DNA of 23,927 nucleotides, taken from HGM11412 sp045536025. Lineage in GTDB: Bacteria > Bacillota > Clostridia > Christensenellales > Borkfalkiaceae. A model generated the notes under the pieces. The model did no database searches. It was not told where the DNA came from and saw nothing but the letters and a program-made list of their open reading frames with translations. This document shows positions 1 to 6,251 of this stretch, in pieces (position 1 is the first letter of the stretch; every line of letters begins with the position of its first letter). The stretch lies in NCBI GenBank assembly GCA_045536025.1, contig JAZSMT010000021.1:1-23927 (forward strand), in the 5' to 3' direction. Position numbers and translations under genes: made by a program.

Positions 1-79
1 AGGGGAAGGCAAACGATAGTTTGCGAGGGGTTTGCCGTCCGCGGCTAGCGATTGAACCTTGGTGAAAATACCGCCGTGA

Positions 80-110
80 CAAACAAAAAAGCAAGCCGTT
101 TAGACTTGCT
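80..110 (-). terminator. Terminator of tRNA-Ser
   Basis: On the minus strand a 6-bp stem (AGCAAG/CTTGCT, 90-95 with 105-110) is followed by a T-rich run (TTTTTTGTTTG). It begins just past the encoded CCA end of the tRNA, as expected for an intrinsic terminator. Confidence 0.75.
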
Positions 111-115
111 GTTTT

Positions 116-207
116 TGGCGGAAAAGGCGGGATTTGAACCCGCGCTACGTTATTCACGTACTACTCCCTTAGCAGGGGAGCCCCTTCAGCCACTTGGGTA
201 CTTTTCC
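116..207 (-). tRNA. tRNA-Ser(GCU)
   Basis: The minus strand folds as a class II tRNA. The acceptor GGAAAAG (207-201) pairs with CTTTTCC (126-120), the discriminator is G, and CCA is encoded (118-116). The anticodon loop CTGCTAA on a 5-bp stem CTCCC/GGGAG gives anticodon GCU, which reads AGU and AGC codons. A long variable arm and the T-arm GCGGGTTCAAATCCCGC are present. The length is 92 nt including CCA. The first 26 nt, plus 3 nt of leader, occur again 180 bp upstream (362-390), and the only strong promoter lies beyond that second copy. The long open frame on the opposite strand is just the shadow of the tRNA. Confidence 0.97.
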
Positions 208-210
208 ATA
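182..210 (-). repeat. 29-bp direct repeat, copy A (5' end of intact tRNA-Ser)
   Basis: This 29-bp segment covers the first 26 nt of tRNA-Ser and 3 nt of leader. It is identical to 362-390, in the same orientation, 180 bp apart. It looks like a duplication bordering the insert at 211-361. Confidence 0.9.
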
Positions 211-361
211 ACTGAAATATATACAAAGTATTTTATTTTAATAAGTTTGTGCTCCACTGCTAAGGGAACCGAAGCAAGGGCGCGACGCGTTAAGCAAACA
301 ATTAATAATTGTTTGTAGCCAAAGCGGGAAGCAATTTGTAATTGCGACCTGGCACCTCGTG
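211..361. other. Hairpin-rich insert between the two tRNA-Ser 5' copies
   Basis: This is noncoding DNA between the direct repeats. It holds consecutive short hairpins with 3-nt loops: CAAACAATT-AAT-AATTGTTTG (about 296-316), GCAATT-TGT-AATTGC (about 331-345) and GGCAC-CTC-GTGCC (351-363). At 251-269 on the plus strand is a 17-of-19 match to the anticodon arm of the minus-strand tRNA-Ser, so an inverted fragment of the tRNA is present. No open frame or transposase is visible. I infer a small non-autonomous element or rearrangement product; the rest of the gap (391-549) holds the two divergent promoters listed separately. Confidence 0.6.
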
Positions 362-390
362 CCCTTCAGCCACTTGGGTACTTTTCCATA
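362..390 (-). repeat. 29-bp direct repeat, copy B (truncated tRNA-Ser 5' end)
   Basis: This is an exact second copy of 182-210. After the first 26 nt of tRNA-Ser the match ends and the insert begins, so no complete tRNA can form here. It lies directly downstream of the strong minus-strand promoter at 415-443. Confidence 0.9.
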
Positions 391-414
391 GCTAAAAAAA
401 TAATTTGCTTAATT

Positions 415-443
415 ATAATAGCACACTAATAAAATAAAGTCAA
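415..443 (-). promoter_or_regulatory. Sigma-A type promoter for tRNA-Ser
   Basis: On the minus strand TTGACT (443-438), a 17-bp spacer and TATTAT (420-415) predict a start near 408. Transcription would run through the truncated tRNA copy and the insert before reaching the intact tRNA-Ser. No comparable promoter is visible directly upstream of the intact gene; TTATTA-N17-TATATT there is weak. Confidence 0.75.
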
Positions 444-492
444 AATATTTTTGCAAGTTTTCAAAATTTAGTTTTTACCAAAATAAACTAGG

Positions 493-521
493 TTGACATT
501 TAGGGCTTGATATTGTAAACT
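493..521 (+). promoter_or_regulatory. Sigma-A type promoter for the YwaF-like gene
   Basis: TTGACA (493-498), 17 bp and TAAACT (516-521) predict a start near 528. That is 9 nt before the GGAGG ribosome binding site (537-541). Confidence 0.7.
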
Positions 522-549
522 AAGCATATAAATTTTGGAGGAACTACTT

Positions 550-1320
550 ATGGAGCTTTGGTCGCCAAATCACGTTAAAACTCTTCTTCCCTCTTTTATC
601 ATTATGATAATACTTGGCATAATTTTAAGGATTTTCCTCGGGAAAAAGCCCGAAAAAATTCGCATGATACCCTTTCAGATTTGCACGGTATTTATATTGA
701 TTTTAGAAATTATAAAGCAAGTTTTATCAATCGCCGAGGGATACGACCTCTATCATATTCCCTTGCATTTTTGCTCGTTGTTTTTGTATTTATTGCCTGC
801 AATGTCTTTTTACAACGGAAAGTATAAAGACCGCGTTCGCGCGGTAACTACCGCCGTTTGCGGTGCGCTGTTTATGCTTATGATGATTTATCCAAACGTA
901 ATATATAGCGGTGATGCAATTCAAGGCACTTTTAAAAGCTTTTGGGATTTTCACACCACGGTATTCCATACGGTAGCCACCTTTACTTTCGTGCTTATCG
1001 TATGCTTAGACCTTCACAAACAAAATTTCAAAAAGGATATTATATCCGTCTTGATATTTACCGCCGTTTACTGCGTAGTAGCTGGAAGTATGGCTCAAAT
1101 TATACAAACCAACTTTAACAACTTCTATTCCTGCAACGTTCCACCCATTGAAGACCTTCGCCTTTCGGTGATAGCTTCGTTAGGCTACGGCGTTGCGCAA
1201 ACGATATACGTAGTGCTGGTATCAATAGTAAACCTAATTTTCGTAACGCTTGCTTACCTATTTTATAAGCTTATTGCGGTTATTACCTTAAAAATAGAAA
1301 GCAAAATTTCAAAAAAATAA
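550..1320 (+). CDS. YwaF/TMEM164-family integral membrane protein
   Basis: The protein has 256 aa and is very hydrophobic, with about seven predicted membrane spans and little soluble domain. The segment PLHFCSLFLYL (His73, Cys75) resembles the conserved His-Cys signature of the bacterial YwaF/TIGR02206 and eukaryotic TMEM164 families. Human TMEM164 has been reported as a lipid acyltransferase; for the bacterial members the function is unknown, so an acyl-transfer role is only inference. A TTG at 535 would extend the frame by five codons, but GGAGG at 537-541 lies inside that extension and sits 8 nt before ATG 550, so I chose 550. The gene is monocistronic, with a promoter at 493-521 and a terminator at 1324-1350. 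Confidence 0.8.
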   Translation: MELWSPNHVKTLLPSFIIMIILGIILRIFLGKKPEKIRMIPFQICTVFILILEIIKQVLSIAEGYDLYHIPLHFCSLFLYLLPAMSFYNGKYKDRVRAVTTAVCGALFMLMMIYPNVIYSGDAIQGTFKSFWDFHTTVFHTVATFTFVLIVCLDLHKQNFKKDIISVLIFTAVYCVVAGSMAQIIQTNFNNFYSCNVPPIEDLRLSVIASLGYGVAQTIYVVLVSIVNLIFVTLAYLFYKLIAVITLKIESKISKK

Positions 1321-1323
1321 TTT

Positions 1324-1350
1324 AAGCGGTGATTACACCGCTTTTTTATT
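1324..1350 (+). terminator. Intrinsic terminator after the YwaF-like gene
   Basis: AAGCGGTG-ATTA-CACCGCTT is followed by TTTTATT, a perfect 8-bp stem with a T tract. It starts 4 nt after the stop codon. Confidence 0.9.
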
Positions 1351-1378
1351 TGACTTGAACGGTCAAAAGGTTTAGAAT
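1350..1378 (+). promoter_or_regulatory. Sigma-A type promoter for the AEC transporter
   Basis: TTGACT (1350-1355), 17 bp and TAGAAT (1373-1378) predict a start near 1385. That is only 2-4 nt before ATG 1388, which points to a leaderless mRNA. An imperfect inverted repeat TTGAC/GTCAA overlaps the -35 box. Confidence 0.65.
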
Positions 1379-1387
1379 AATTTTATT

Positions 1388-2404
1388 ATGATAAAGATAT
1401 TTTTAGCTTCTTTAACGCCTATGCTTTCGCTGTTTTTGTTTATGGCGATAGGCTTTATACTCTTAAAAACTAAACTGCTTCCCGAAAACGCCTCTAAGGT
1501 TATGGCAAAATTACTAACTTTCGTATTTGCGCCGGCGTTGAATTTTTATACAATGTCGAAAAACTTTAACCTTCAATCTATCGGCAAATACGCCTCGCTT
1601 TTTATTTTGGGAACTATTTTGGTTGTTCTTGCCGTAGTACTAGCAACCTTTATATCAAAATATTTCGTTAAAGATAAAGAGGCTTACGAAAGGGGAATTT
1701 ACAAATACGCTTTAGCTTTTGGCAACTTCGGCTACGTAGGCGCACCACTCGTTATTGCCTTATTCGGGCTTGAGGGATACGCGCATTTTAGTTTTACAAC
1801 ACTACCTTGCTACGTAGTTATTTACAGTTGGGGCATTAACGCGTTAGTTCCTAAAACCCAGCAAAAGCGTAGGTTTAAAGACTCGCTTAAAGGCTTTTTT
1901 AATATCCCCACCATCGGTTTATTCTTAGGTATTTTTGTAGGGCTAACGGGATTAGGCTCTATAATGCATCAATCAACCGCGCTTACTTTCTTTACCGATT
2001 GCGTTAGCGACCTTGGTAACTGTATGGCGCCCGTTGCAATGCTACTTGCGGGCGTAACCGTAGCTAAATACGACTTTAAGAAAATGATTTCCAACAAAAA
2101 AGTTTACTACGCTACGATTTTAAGGCTTATATTTATTCCCGCATTACTATTAGGCGTTATGTTCGGTGTTATAAGCTTTGCTAGGCTTTTAGGAATAACG
2201 CTTGATAACAGCTTTTTATTCCTCGCCTTTTTCATTTTCGCAACGCCACTTGGCATGAACACCATAGTTTTCCCCGAAGCTTTCGGTGGCGACCCGTCTA
2301 TCGGTGCAGGCTTAACCCTCGTTTCGCACGTTTTATGCGTAATAACTATTCCTTTAATGTTTGCACTGCTTAGCTTACTGTTTGGCCCTATACCCGTATT
2401 TTGA
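1388..2404 (+). CDS. AEC-family (auxin efflux carrier type) transporter
   Basis: The protein has 338 aa, about ten membrane helices in two halves, and a charged middle loop (PKTQQKRRFKDSLKGF, about 155-170). Overall organisation, length and the Gly/Asn-containing helices (FGNFGYVGAPL; PLGMNTIVFPEAFGGD) match Mem_trans/AEC proteins. Known bacterial members export or exchange small organic acids such as malate; the substrate here is unknown. The gene has its own promoter, no recognisable Shine-Dalgarno sequence, and a predicted transcription start almost at the ATG. It shares a bidirectional terminator with the convergent tRNA-Leu. Confidence 0.88.
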   Translation: MIKIFLASLTPMLSLFLFMAIGFILLKTKLLPENASKVMAKLLTFVFAPALNFYTMSKNFNLQSIGKYASLFILGTILVVLAVVLATFISKYFVKDKEAYERGIYKYALAFGNFGYVGAPLVIALFGLEGYAHFSFTTLPCYVVIYSWGINALVPKTQQKRRFKDSLKGFFNIPTIGLFLGIFVGLTGLGSIMHQSTALTFFTDCVSDLGNCMAPVAMLLAGVTVAKYDFKKMISNKKVYYATILRLIFIPALLLGVMFGVISFARLLGITLDNSFLFLAFFIFATPLGMNTIVFPEAFGGDPSIGAGLTLVSHVLCVITIPLMFALLSLLFGPIPVF

Positions 2405-2430
2405 TAAAAAATTAAAAACCAACTTATATA

Positions 2431-2464
2431 AAAAAATACTGCAATTTTTATTGCAGTATTTTTT
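2431..2464. terminator. Bidirectional terminator between the AEC gene and tRNA-Leu
   Basis: A stem of about 15 bp (AAAAAATACTGCAAT with ATTGCAGTATTTTTT) encloses a TTTT loop. It has A/T tracts on both sides, so it can serve the plus-strand transporter and the minus-strand tRNA-Leu. Confidence 0.9.
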
Positions 2465-2546
2465 GGTGCGGACGATGAGATTTGAACTCACACGGGTAAC
2501 CACAGGCTTCTGAGACCTGAGCGTCTGCCAGTTCCGCCACGTCCGC
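2464..2546 (-). tRNA. tRNA-Leu(CAG)
   Basis: This is a class II tRNA on the minus strand. The acceptor GCGGACG (2546-2540) pairs with CGTCCGC (2474-2468), the discriminator is A, and CCA is encoded (2466-2464). The anticodon stem CAGGT/GCCTG with loop CTCAGAA gives anticodon CAG, reading CUG. The T-arm TGAGTTCAAATCTCA is intact. The length is 83 nt including CCA. A long open frame on the same strand that crosses it is not a gene. Confidence 0.96.
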
Positions 2547-2547
2547 G

Positions 2548-2772
2548 TATATAGCACACAACGCTATACGTTAAAATATAATCGTTTTTAACTGAAATAC
2601 CAACCTCTTTAAGCCAAACAAGTACTTGATTTATCCAGTAGTTGTAATTGTCGGGCGAAGTGGATTTTCTATCGTCAAACTCTAAAAAATCGGGAAGATA
2701 GGCGGTAAGTCTACCGTCTGTCCCATCGGGCTTTTCAATCTTAAAATATTGTAAAGGTCTATGTAAATACTT
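2548..2772 (-). pseudogene. Start-less coding remnant in the trmB reading frame
   Basis: Directly after the TGA of trmB, the same frame stays open for about 75 codons up to the 5' end of tRNA-Leu. The predicted peptide looks protein-like (for example QYFKIEKPDGTDGRLTAYLP and YWINQVLVWLKEVGISVKND) with normal codon use, yet it has no ATG or GTG start of its own in frame. TrmB is already full length at 224 aa, so this is more likely a fragment of another gene than a missing end of trmB. The GRLTAYLPD segment faintly recalls the N-terminal region of acetyl-esterase-like alpha/beta hydrolases; that is a guess. Stop-codon readthrough is an alternative explanation. Confidence 0.4.
2575..2603 (-). 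promoter_or_regulatory. Probable promoter of tRNA-Leu
   Basis: On the minus strand TTGGTA (2603-2598), 17 bp and TATATT (2580-2575) would give a ~22-nt leader before the tRNA 5' end. It lies inside the decayed coding remnant downstream of trmB. Confidence 0.5.
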
Positions 2773-3447
2773 TCACCTTTTAACGCTCGCTGTGAGTTTA
2801 TTGATATTTTTACCGAGCGAAACGAACTTTTGCTCGTATTCGGTCATCACGTTGTCTATAGGGTTAGTTGCGTGCAAATCACGCGTTTGATAGATAATTT
2901 CAAAACCGTTTTCTAAAAAAGACGATACCGAATATTCAAAAAAATCGTCGTTATCCGTTTTGAAGTGAATTTCAGCCCCGTCTTTAAGCAAGTACTTGTA
3001 AATATCTAAAAAGCTCTTATACGTTAAGCGATGGTTTTCATATTGCTTTTTAGGATAGGGGCAAGAAAAATTAAGATACAGCTTAGAAATTGATTTTTCG
3101 GGGAGGGTATATTTTAAAATCTCTGCGCCAACGTTAAAAAACTTTACGTTTTCAAGCCCTCGTTTCATAGCATCTTCGGCTGCGGTTATCAAAACGTTGA
3201 GCTGAATTTCAACGCCAACGTAATTAATATCGGGGTTGTTTTCAGCCTTTTCGTTTATAAACCTACCTTTTCCTACGCCGATTTCAAGCTCGACAGGATT
3301 GTCGTTACCGAATAAGTTATTAGGTGTAAACACTTGATAGCGCTCTTTTTCGGGAAGCCCCAACACCTCGCTCGTTTTCGAAAGCACTATTATATCGCTT
3401 GCTAAATTGGCGCGCGCCCCTAAATTCTTTTTTCGCCTCGCTCTCAT
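2773..3447 (-). CDS. trmB: tRNA (guanine-N7-)-methyltransferase
   Basis: The protein has 224 aa, the usual family length. TrmB places m7G at position 46 of tRNAs using S-adenosylmethionine. The SAM-binding motif is ELEIGVGKGRF (about 53-63). The family motif usually read as NFSDPWPKKRHxKRRLT appears as NFSCPYPKKQYENHRLT (126-142), so the normally conserved Asp is Cys129 and Trp is Tyr. The C-terminal MTEYEQKFVSLGKNI motif is intact, as is the basic N-terminus. ATG overlaps the era stop codon (ATGA), indicating translational coupling at the end of the yqfC-era operon. The identity is secure; the effect of the Asp-to-Cys change is unknown. Confidence 0.93.
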   Translation of the reverse strand: MRARRKKNLGARANLASDIIVLSKTSEVLGLPEKERYQVFTPNNLFGNDNPVELEIGVGKGRFINEKAENNPDINYVGVEIQLNVLITAAEDAMKRGLENVKFFNVGAEILKYTLPEKSISKLYLNFSCPYPKKQYENHRLTYKSFLDIYKYLLKDGAEIHFKTDNDDFFEYSVSSFLENGFEIIYQTRDLHATNPIDNVMTEYEQKFVSLGKNINKLTASVKR

Positions 3448-4331
3448 AACGTATCGTCCGTATATCCAAATTCTTTAATAAGCGCACCCTTGTCGCGCCA
3501 GTTTTCTTTTACCTTTACAAAGGTGGTTAAAAATACTTTTGCGCTTAAAAACTTTTCCATGTCTTGGCGGGCAAAGGCGCTTATTTCCTTTATCATTTGC
3601 CCTTGTTTTCCTATGATAATCGCCTTATGGTTGACTTTTTCGCATACGATATCTAAATTTATATCGTAAACGCCGTTCTTTTTTTTCTCAAACGCGTTAA
3701 CTATAACGGCAACGCCGTGGGGAATTTCTTTGTCGAGCTTAAGCAATATTTTTTCACGAAGAATTTCCGCCACCATAAACTTTTCAGACTTATCCGATAC
3801 GATATCCTCTTTAAAAAGTTTATCTTGCGTGGGGAGATATTTAACTATCGTGGATATAAGTTCTTTTACGTTTCTTCCCTTTCTTGCTGAAACGGGTATT
3901 ATCTCGCTTACCCCTTCAACGCTTGCAATTTTAACGAGGTTTTCGGGGATATTATCTTTCGGCATAATGTCGATTTTGCTCATTGCAACGATTACGGGAA
4001 TATCCTTTACTATTGAAGTGAGTAGCTTTAAATCGTCCTCACTAACCCCGTCGTGCCCGTCTAAAACGAATAAAACAAGGTCAACGTCTTTTGCGGTTTT
4101 ACGCGCCGTCTTTTGCATTTTTTTGTTAAGCTCGGTGGTGGACTTGTAAAAACCAGGGGTATCTTCAAATACGATTTGATACTCCTCCGTCGTTAAAATT
4201 CCTAAAATTCTATCCCTAGTAGTTTGGGGTTTAGGCGACACGATTGCCACCTTTTCCCCTACTATTACGTTTATAAGTGTTGATTTACCGGCGTTAGCTC
4301 TACCAACTACCGCTACCGTTCCGCTTTTCAT
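3444..4331 (-). CDS. era: GTPase Era
   Basis: The protein has 295 aa. Era is an essential GTPase that binds 16S rRNA and assists 30S subunit maturation. GTPase motifs: G1 GRANAGKST (10-18), G3 DTPGF (57-61), G4 SKID (118-121, Ser in place of the usual Asn/Thr) and G5 SARKG (148-152). A C-terminal KH domain (about 205-290) carries VNHKAIIIGKQGQMIKEI and ends in KENWRDKGALIKEFGY, which matches the family tail. ATG lies 2 nt after the ybeY stop codon. The neighbours ybeY (16S rRNA maturation) and trmB place it in a ribosome/tRNA maturation operon. Confidence 0.97.
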   Translation of the reverse strand: MKSGTVAVVGRANAGKSTLINVIVGEKVAIVSPKPQTTRDRILGILTTEEYQIVFEDTPGFYKSTTELNKKMQKTARKTAKDVDLVLFVLDGHDGVSEDDLKLLTSIVKDIPVIVAMSKIDIMPKDNIPENLVKIASVEGVSEIIPVSARKGRNVKELISTIVKYLPTQDKLFKEDIVSDKSEKFMVAEILREKILLKLDKEIPHGVAVIVNAFEKKKNGVYDINLDIVCEKVNHKAIIIGKQGQMIKEISAFARQDMEKFLSAKVFLTTFVKVKENWRDKGALIKEFGYTDDTL

Positions 4332-4333
4332 AA

Positions 4334-4807
4334 TTATCTTAATACCTTAACGCTTTTTAATGCTTTATTTGCAAGCTCGCGCATTTCAAAATCGTCTTTT
4401 TCCTCTATATGGTCGTAACCAAACAAATGTAGTAACCCGTGGCAAAAGAGATAGCAAAACTCTCTTTCTTCGCTATGATTATACTCTTTTGCTTGCTCTT
4501 TAGCTCTGCTTTCGCAAATAATAATACTACCTAAAAACACCGAACCGTCGCTTTCTAAATCGTGGGGGAAGTCTTGAGCTAAAACGTCTTTATACCTAAT
4601 ACCGTCTAGGGAGGGAAAAGACAAAACGTCCGTCACCCTATCAATACCGCGAAATTTTCGGTTTATATCTTTGATATAATCTTCTTCTACGATATCTAGC
4701 TCTATCGATACCTTTCCCGTTTGATTAAGCGTTTTTAACACCGAATTTGCAACCTCTTGACAGTTAAAGGGAATATTAGAGCTTGTAAAAATTTTAATAT
4801 CAGCCAC
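4334..4807 (-). CDS. ybeY: Endoribonuclease YbeY (rRNA maturation)
   Basis: The protein has about 157 aa and is a metal-dependent endoribonuclease for rRNA processing and quality control. The zinc motif HGLLHLFGYDH near the C-terminus has all three His residues (H-x3-H-x5-H). The upstream segment DRVTDVLSFP is also typical of the family. I chose GTG 4807 because AGGTGG (4818-4813) lies 5 nt upstream; GTG 4816 would add three codons but overlaps that Shine-Dalgarno. It overlaps the 3' end of the pgpH-like gene by 8 nt (GTGGCTGA) and is followed 2 nt later by era. This is the usual phoH-pgpH-ybeY-era order, with the dgkA and cdd genes of Bacillus absent. Confidence 0.95.
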   Translation of the reverse strand: MADIKIFTSSNIPFNCQEVANSVLKTLNQTGKVSIELDIVEEDYIKDINRKFRGIDRVTDVLSFPSLDGIRYKDVLAQDFPHDLESDGSVFLGSIIICESRAKEQAKEYNHSEEREFCYLFCHGLLHLFGYDHIEEKDDFEMRELANKALKSVKVLR

Positions 4808-6251
4808 GTCTGCCACCTATTTTAAGTTTAGGGTATCTCACTCTTTCGTGATATACGCCCGATAAGGTGTTGGTTATAGTGTTTCTTATAATATCGAGTT
4901 CTTTAAACGTGATGTCGCACTCGTTGAACTGGTCAAGCTCCATCCTCTCTTCAATGATTTCTTTAACCGCTTTATCAACGTTTTCGTGGGTGCGGTTACC
5001 AACCGTTCTTACCTTTGCCTCGCAGGCGTCGCATATCATAATTATTGCGTTTGCCTTGCTTTGAGGTTTAGGACCGTAATAGCTAAAGTTTTCAATGCCA
5101 AGCTTGCCGTCGGTAAACTTAGACGCCTTCATATAAAAGTATCTAATAGGTAACGTGCCGTGATGCTGTTCAGCAGCGTCGGCAAACACCTCGGGAAGCC
5201 TTCTTTTTCTTATAAGTTCAGCACCGTCTTTAGCGTGCGAACGGATAATGTCGGTTGAAAGTTCTGGCGAAAGCTCGTCGTGCGGGTTTTTACCGCTTTG
5301 ATTTTCGGTAAACATATCGGGATTTTTAAGCTTGCCGATATCGTGATAATACGCGCACGCGCGAACGAACAAGGGGTTCTCGCCTATGGCGTTTCCGCAA
5401 GCCTCTGCTAGCATGGCAACGATAATGGTGTGGCTGAAAGTTCCTGGTGCACTAACTGAAAGCTCTTTTATAAGCTTAGACTTATGGTCGGTAAGCTCGG
5501 TTAATCTAAAGTTGGTAAGCGCGCCGAATAAAAGCTCGTAAACGGGTAAAATTACCGTCATAATTGATACCGATAAAATACCGCTTCCTAGTGCAAACAG
5601 CACGGGAATAATAAGCGCGCGAAGCTCAAAGGTAAACTCTACGCAAAGGGCAAACAGTATTGCGGGGATTGATATTAAAAAGCCCATTGCAAGCACCTTT
5701 GCACGCGAACCCTCACCGTCAACCAAAAAGACTGAAAGCGTTCCTAAGGTGAGCGCCATAATAAGAGATACTAAGATGTAATTTCCGCTTGTAAACGACG
5801 AAGAAAGTATATCTGTAAGCAACATAAGCGTTGCGTAAACGGTGTTCATAAATACCGCGGTACGCTTGTCCGTCAACACTAAAACTAGTATTGCGCAAAG
5901 CGATACGGGGCGAAAATACGGGTTGATTTTGCCTATAGAATAGCTTGCTATAAGCGATAACAAAACTATTGAATAAAGCATGCTGACGTTGCTCGTTTTT
6001 GAAATTAGCTTTTTGTTTTGATGAAAAAAGTATAAAAACGCACCGACTGATATAACTACGACCGCGCAAAGCGCAAACAGCGAAAGCCTTAAATTAGCCC
6101 TAAAAAAAGCTATAAGATTACTTACGCTTCCACACTTTATAAACAATGCAACTACCATAAAGGCAAGTATAATAAACGTGTTTAACAAAAATGCGGTTAT
6201 AGTTTTAAAAAAATCTTTTTTACCCCATTTTACGTTCGAATTATTTGTCAT
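4800..6251 (-). CDS. pgpH: PgpH-like membrane HD-domain c-di-AMP phosphodiesterase, lacking the extracellular sensor
   Basis: The protein has 483 aa. The C-terminal half carries an HD phosphohydrolase domain with SH (273-274), YYHDIGK (301-307), H339, EQHH (361-364) and D408. It hydrolyses c-di-AMP in characterised homologues. The N-terminal ~240 residues form a multi-helix membrane region. Bacillus PgpH/YqfF and Listeria PgpH are about 710-720 aa and have an N-terminal extracellular 7TMR-HDED domain between TM1 and the 7TM block; here that domain is missing. ATG at 6251 has AAAAGGAA upstream and overlaps the phoH end by 11 nt. The start cannot be far upstream because phoH occupies that sequence in another frame. 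Confidence 0.9.
   Translation of the reverse strand: MTNNSNVKWGKKDFFKTITAFLLNTFIILAFMVVALFIKCGSVSNLIAFFRANLRLSLFALCAVVVISVGAFLYFFHQNKKLISKTSNVSMLYSIVLLSLIASYSIGKINPYFRPVSLCAILVLVLTDKRTAVFMNTVYATLMLLTDILSSSFTSGNYILVSLIMALTLGTLSVFLVDGEGSRAKVLAMGFLISIPAILFALCVEFTFELRALIIPVLFALGSGILSVSIMTVILPVYELLFGALTNFRLTELTDHKSKLIKELSVSAPGTFSHTIIVAMLAEACGNAIGENPLFVRACAYYHDIGKLKNPDMFTENQSGKNPHDELSPELSTDIIRSHAKDGAELIRKRRLPEVFADAAEQHHGTLPIRYFYMKASKFTDGKLGIENFSYYGPKPQSKANAIIMICDACEAKVRTVGNRTHENVDKAVKEIIEERMELDQFNECDITFKELDIIRNTITNTLSGVYHERVRYPKLKIGGRRG

Noticed and set aside
1..60. Inverted repeat GGCAAAC/GTTTGCC (8-14 with 30-36), and a possible third copy of the E1/E2 fold
   Set aside because: The string ACCTTG appears at about 55-60, but the 5x5 loop, bulged apical stem and conserved internal-loop strings could not be lined up, so I do not count it as a copy.
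52..318. Open frame of 88 codons on the plus strand
   Set aside because: It is the antisense of tRNA-Ser; strings such as EKAGFEPALRYSRTTPLAG are the known false-gene signature over tRNAs.
211..361. CRISPR array or T-box reading of the hairpin cluster
   Set aside because: There are no regularly spaced identical repeats, and no specifier or antiterminator motif; the transcript leads to a tRNA, not a synthetase gene.
535..549. TTG start for the YwaF-like gene
   Set aside because: The GGAGG ribosome binding site lies inside this extension and is correctly spaced for ATG 550.
2375..2557. 60-codon frame on the minus strand
   Set aside because: It reads through tRNA-Leu and the terminator in a frame with no gene-like properties.
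3730..4149. 139-codon frame opposite era
   Set aside because: Shadow of era; low-complexity Ser/Ile-rich translation and no ribosome binding site.
5719..6069. 116-codon frame within the pgpH-like gene
   Set aside because: Same-strand out-of-frame shadow of a membrane-protein gene; rich in Arg, Tyr and Phe with no family features.
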